Origin: Scilla litardierei
Taxonomy: Eukaryota > Streptophyta > Magnoliopsida > Asparagales > Asparagaceae
Direction of reading: 5' to 3'
Assembly (NCBI GenBank): GCA_030789695.1
Contig: CM061134.1
Coordinates: 66,439,486 to 66,503,485 of the forward strand
DNA: 64,000 nt
In this document: positions 61,496 through 64,000 of the stretch, piece after piece
How positions within the stretch are numbered: position 1 is the stretch's first letter
How the letters are laid out: the number at the start of each line of letters is the position of its first letter
Notes under the pieces: generated by a model
Seen by the model: the letters and a program-made list of their open reading frames with translations, nothing else
What the model was told of the DNA's origin: nothing
Databases searched by the model: none
Position numbers and translations under genes: made by a program

Positions 61496-64000
61496 CTCGC
61501 GCACGACGCGCACGACGTGGGTAATTTTGCCCGTCGTGTGCGCGGATGGAAATTGCTTCACACTAGGCGTTTTAACACCCGCACACGACGGGCGTATTTT
61601 TGCCCGTCGTGCGCGCGGCTTGAAATTGCTACTCACGTTGCGTTTTAACACCCGCGCACGACCCACACGACGGTGGTAATTTTTCTTGTCGTGTGCACGG
61701 ATGGAAATTGCTTCACACGTTGCGTTTTATCCCACTCGCACGACGGGGGTAATTTTGCCCGTCGTGCGCACGGATGGAAATTGCCCCACACTAGTGCGTT
61801 TTAAGCCCCGCACACGACGCCACCACTTGGGTAATTTTGCCCGTCGTGCACGCAGATGGGAATTGCTTCACACTAGGCGTTTTAACCCCCGTGCACAACG
61901 GGTTAATTTTTCCGGTCGTGCGCTTGGATGGAAATTGCTGCACACTAGGCGTTTTAACCCACGCGCACGACGGGGGTAAGTTTGCCCGTCGTGCGCACGG
62001 ATGGAAATTGCTTTACACGTTGCGTTTTCCCCCTCGCGCATGACGGGGGTAATTTTGCCTGTCGTGCGCTCGGATGGAAATTTCTCCACACTTGTGTGTT
62101 TCCCCGCGCACGACGCGCACGACGGGGTTAATTTTGCCCGTCGTGCGCGCGGATGGAAATTGCTCAACACCAGGCATTTTACCCCCTGCGCACGACGGGG
62201 GTAATTTTGCCTGTCGTGTGCGCCGATGGAAAATGCTCCACACTTGTACGTTTTAAGCCCCGCGCACGATGCGCACGACTGGGGATAATTTTGCCCGTCG
62301 TGCGCGCGGATGGAAATTGCTTCAAATTAGGCGTTTTAACCCCCGCGCACGACGGGGCGTATTTTTTCCCATCGTGCGCGCGGCTGGAAAATGCTCCACA
62401 TTTGTGCGTTTTAAGCCCCGCGGACGACGCGCACGACAGGGGTAATTTTTCCCGTCGTGCGTGCGGATGGAAATTGCTTCACACTAAGCGTTTTAACCCT
62501 CGCGTACGACGGGGTTAATTTTGTTCGGCGTGCACTCGGATGGAAATTGCTGCACACTAGGCGTTTTAACCCACACGCATGACGGGGGTAATTTTGCCCG
62601 TTGTGCACGCGGATGGAAATTGCTTTACACGTTTCGTTTTATCCCTCACGCACGACGGGGGTAATTTTGCACGTCGTGCGCACGGTTGATAAATGCTCCA
62701 CACTTGTGCGTTTCCTGCACATGACGTGCACGACGGGGGGAATTTTGCCCGTCGTGCGTGCGGATGGAAATAGCTCCACACTAGGCGTTTTAACCCCCGC
62801 GCACGACAGGGTTAATTTTGCCCGTCGTGCGTGCGGATGGAAATTCCTTCATACTAGGTGTTTTAACCCCCGCGCATGACGGGGCGTATTTTTGCCCGTC
62901 GTGTGCACGGATGGAAAATGCTCCAAACTTGTGCGTGTTAAGCCCCGCGCATGACGTGCACGACGGGGGTAATTTTTCCCGTCGTGCGCGCGGATGGAAA
63001 TTGCTTCACACGTTGCGTTTTACCCCTCGCGCACGACAAGGGAAATTATGCCCGTCGTGCGCACGGATGGAAATTGCTCCACACTTGTGTGTTTTAAGCC
63101 CCGCACACGACGCGCACGACTAGGTTAATATTGCCCGTCGTGCGCGCGGATGGAAATTGCTCCACACCAGGTATTTTATCCCCCGCGCACGACTGGGGTA
63201 ATTTTTTCCGTCGTGCGCGCCGATGGAAAATGCTCCACACTTGTACATTTTAAGCCCCGTGCACGCCACGCACGACTAGGGGTTATTTTACCCGTAGTGC
63301 GCGCGGATGGAAATTGCTTCACACTATGCGTTTTAACTCCCGCGCACGACGGGGCGTATTTTTGTCCGACGTGCGCACGGCTGGAAAATGCTCCACACTT
63401 TTGCGTTTTAAGCCCCGCGCACGACGCTCACGACGGGGGTAATTTTGCCCGTCGTGCGCGTGGATGGAAATTGCTTCACACGTTGCGTTTTACCCCCTGC
63501 GCACGACGGGGGAAATTTTGCCCGTCGTGCGCACGGATGGAAATTGCTCCACACTTGTTCGTTTTAAGCCCCGCACACGACGTGCATGACTGGGTTAATT
63601 TTCCCCGTCGTGCGCGCGGATGGAAATTGCTTCACACTAGGTGTTTTATCTCCCGCGCACGAGGGATGTAATTTTACCCGTCGTTCGCGCGGATGGAAAT
63701 TGCTTTACATGTTGCGTTTTACCCCTCGCGTACGACGGGGGTAATTTTGCCCGTCGTGCGCACGGATGGAAAATGCTCCACACTTGTGCGTTTTAAGCCC
63801 CACACACGACGCGCACGACGGGGGGGAATTTTACCCGACTTGCGCGTGGATGGAAAATGTTCCACACTTGTGCGTTTTAAGCCCCGCACACAACGCGAAC
63901 GACGGGGGTAATTTTGCCCGTCGTGCGCACGGATGGAAATTGCTTCACACTAGGCGTTTTAACCCACGCGTACGATGGGGTTAATTTTGCCCGTCGTGCG
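61496..64000. repeat. 73/82-bp palindromic satellite, about 33 units, runs off the window
   Basis: Landmark (c)ggatggaaattgc at about 61544, 61617, 61699, 61772, 61854, 61926, 61999, 62072, 62151 and so on: spacing about 73 or about 82, the longer units having an extra cgcacgacg. Each unit contains a near-perfect palindrome, CGCGCACGACGGG, a short AT centre (gtaattttg), and CCCGTCGTGCGCG. Two unit types differ in the linker (cttcacactaggcgtttta against ctccacacttgtgcgtttta). Units vary by a few percent. Long open frames on both strands are by-products. Confidence 0.9.

Noticed and set aside
61496..64000. Open frames on both strands of the terminal satellite
   Set aside because: They are GC-rich repeat by-products; the period is not constant, and frames shift between units without consequence.
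1..64000. tRNA, rRNA or snRNA genes
   Set aside because: No A/B box pairs with cloverleaf, and no rRNA stretches, were noticed. A tRNAscan or Infernal run would be decisive.

Overview
The window looks like nuclear DNA of a flowering plant, probably a eudicot. Evidence: FAR1/FHY3- and Mutator-type (MULE) transposase genes, GT-AG introns, TATA boxes, a Ty3/Gypsy gag-pol with a 3.1 kb LTR, and fragments of plant gene families (DUF674, F-box/FBD, HSP70, BRCA1/BARD1-type BRCT). I cannot name the species. No rRNA, tRNA, organelle or bacterial gene was recognised. Almost everything is transposon, tandem repeat or decaying gene fragment, so this is probably repeat-rich heterochromatin.

Layout. 0-16.5 kb: a FAR1-like C-terminus cut by the window edge, a DUF674 first exon, an intact intron-containing coiled-coil gene at 3.45-4.37 kb (G1) with a broken relative at 5.8-6.8 kb (G2), a dispersed AT-rich element family carrying HSP70 and DUF674 pieces, a 405-bp tandem repeat, three Helitron-like 3' ends and one orphan reading frame. 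16.9-21.4 kb: 25 copies of a 180-bp tandem repeat. 23.1-24.2 kb: a third, broken coiled-coil gene (G3). 25.2-34.3 kb: a MULE gene with a C-terminal OTU cysteine-protease domain (minus strand), then two plus-strand genes that keep the FAR1-type DNA-binding domain and the OTU domain but have no transposase. 34.3-44.4 kb and 52-60 kb: mosaic of one dispersed repeat family, a 1.76 kb duplicated block, foldback elements, and FBD and BRCT fragments. 44.4-52.1 kb: a Ty3/Gypsy element without its 5' LTR. 60-61.4 kb: relic of a fourth FAR1/OTU-type locus. 61.5-64 kb: a 73/82-bp satellite running off the window end.

Two themes connect the parts. First, an imperfect palindrome (TTGCTCA-CGCGCACAAC-spacer-GTTGTGCGCG-TGAGCAA) recurs throughout the non-genic DNA, and its core, with one A changed to G, is the heart of the terminal satellite. 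Second, the FAR1-DBD/OTU genes form a small family with a shared leader-exon/intron structure, embedded in these palindromes. Most coding relics carry nonsense codons that a single C-to-T change from Gln or Arg codons would explain, as expected in methylated, silenced DNA.
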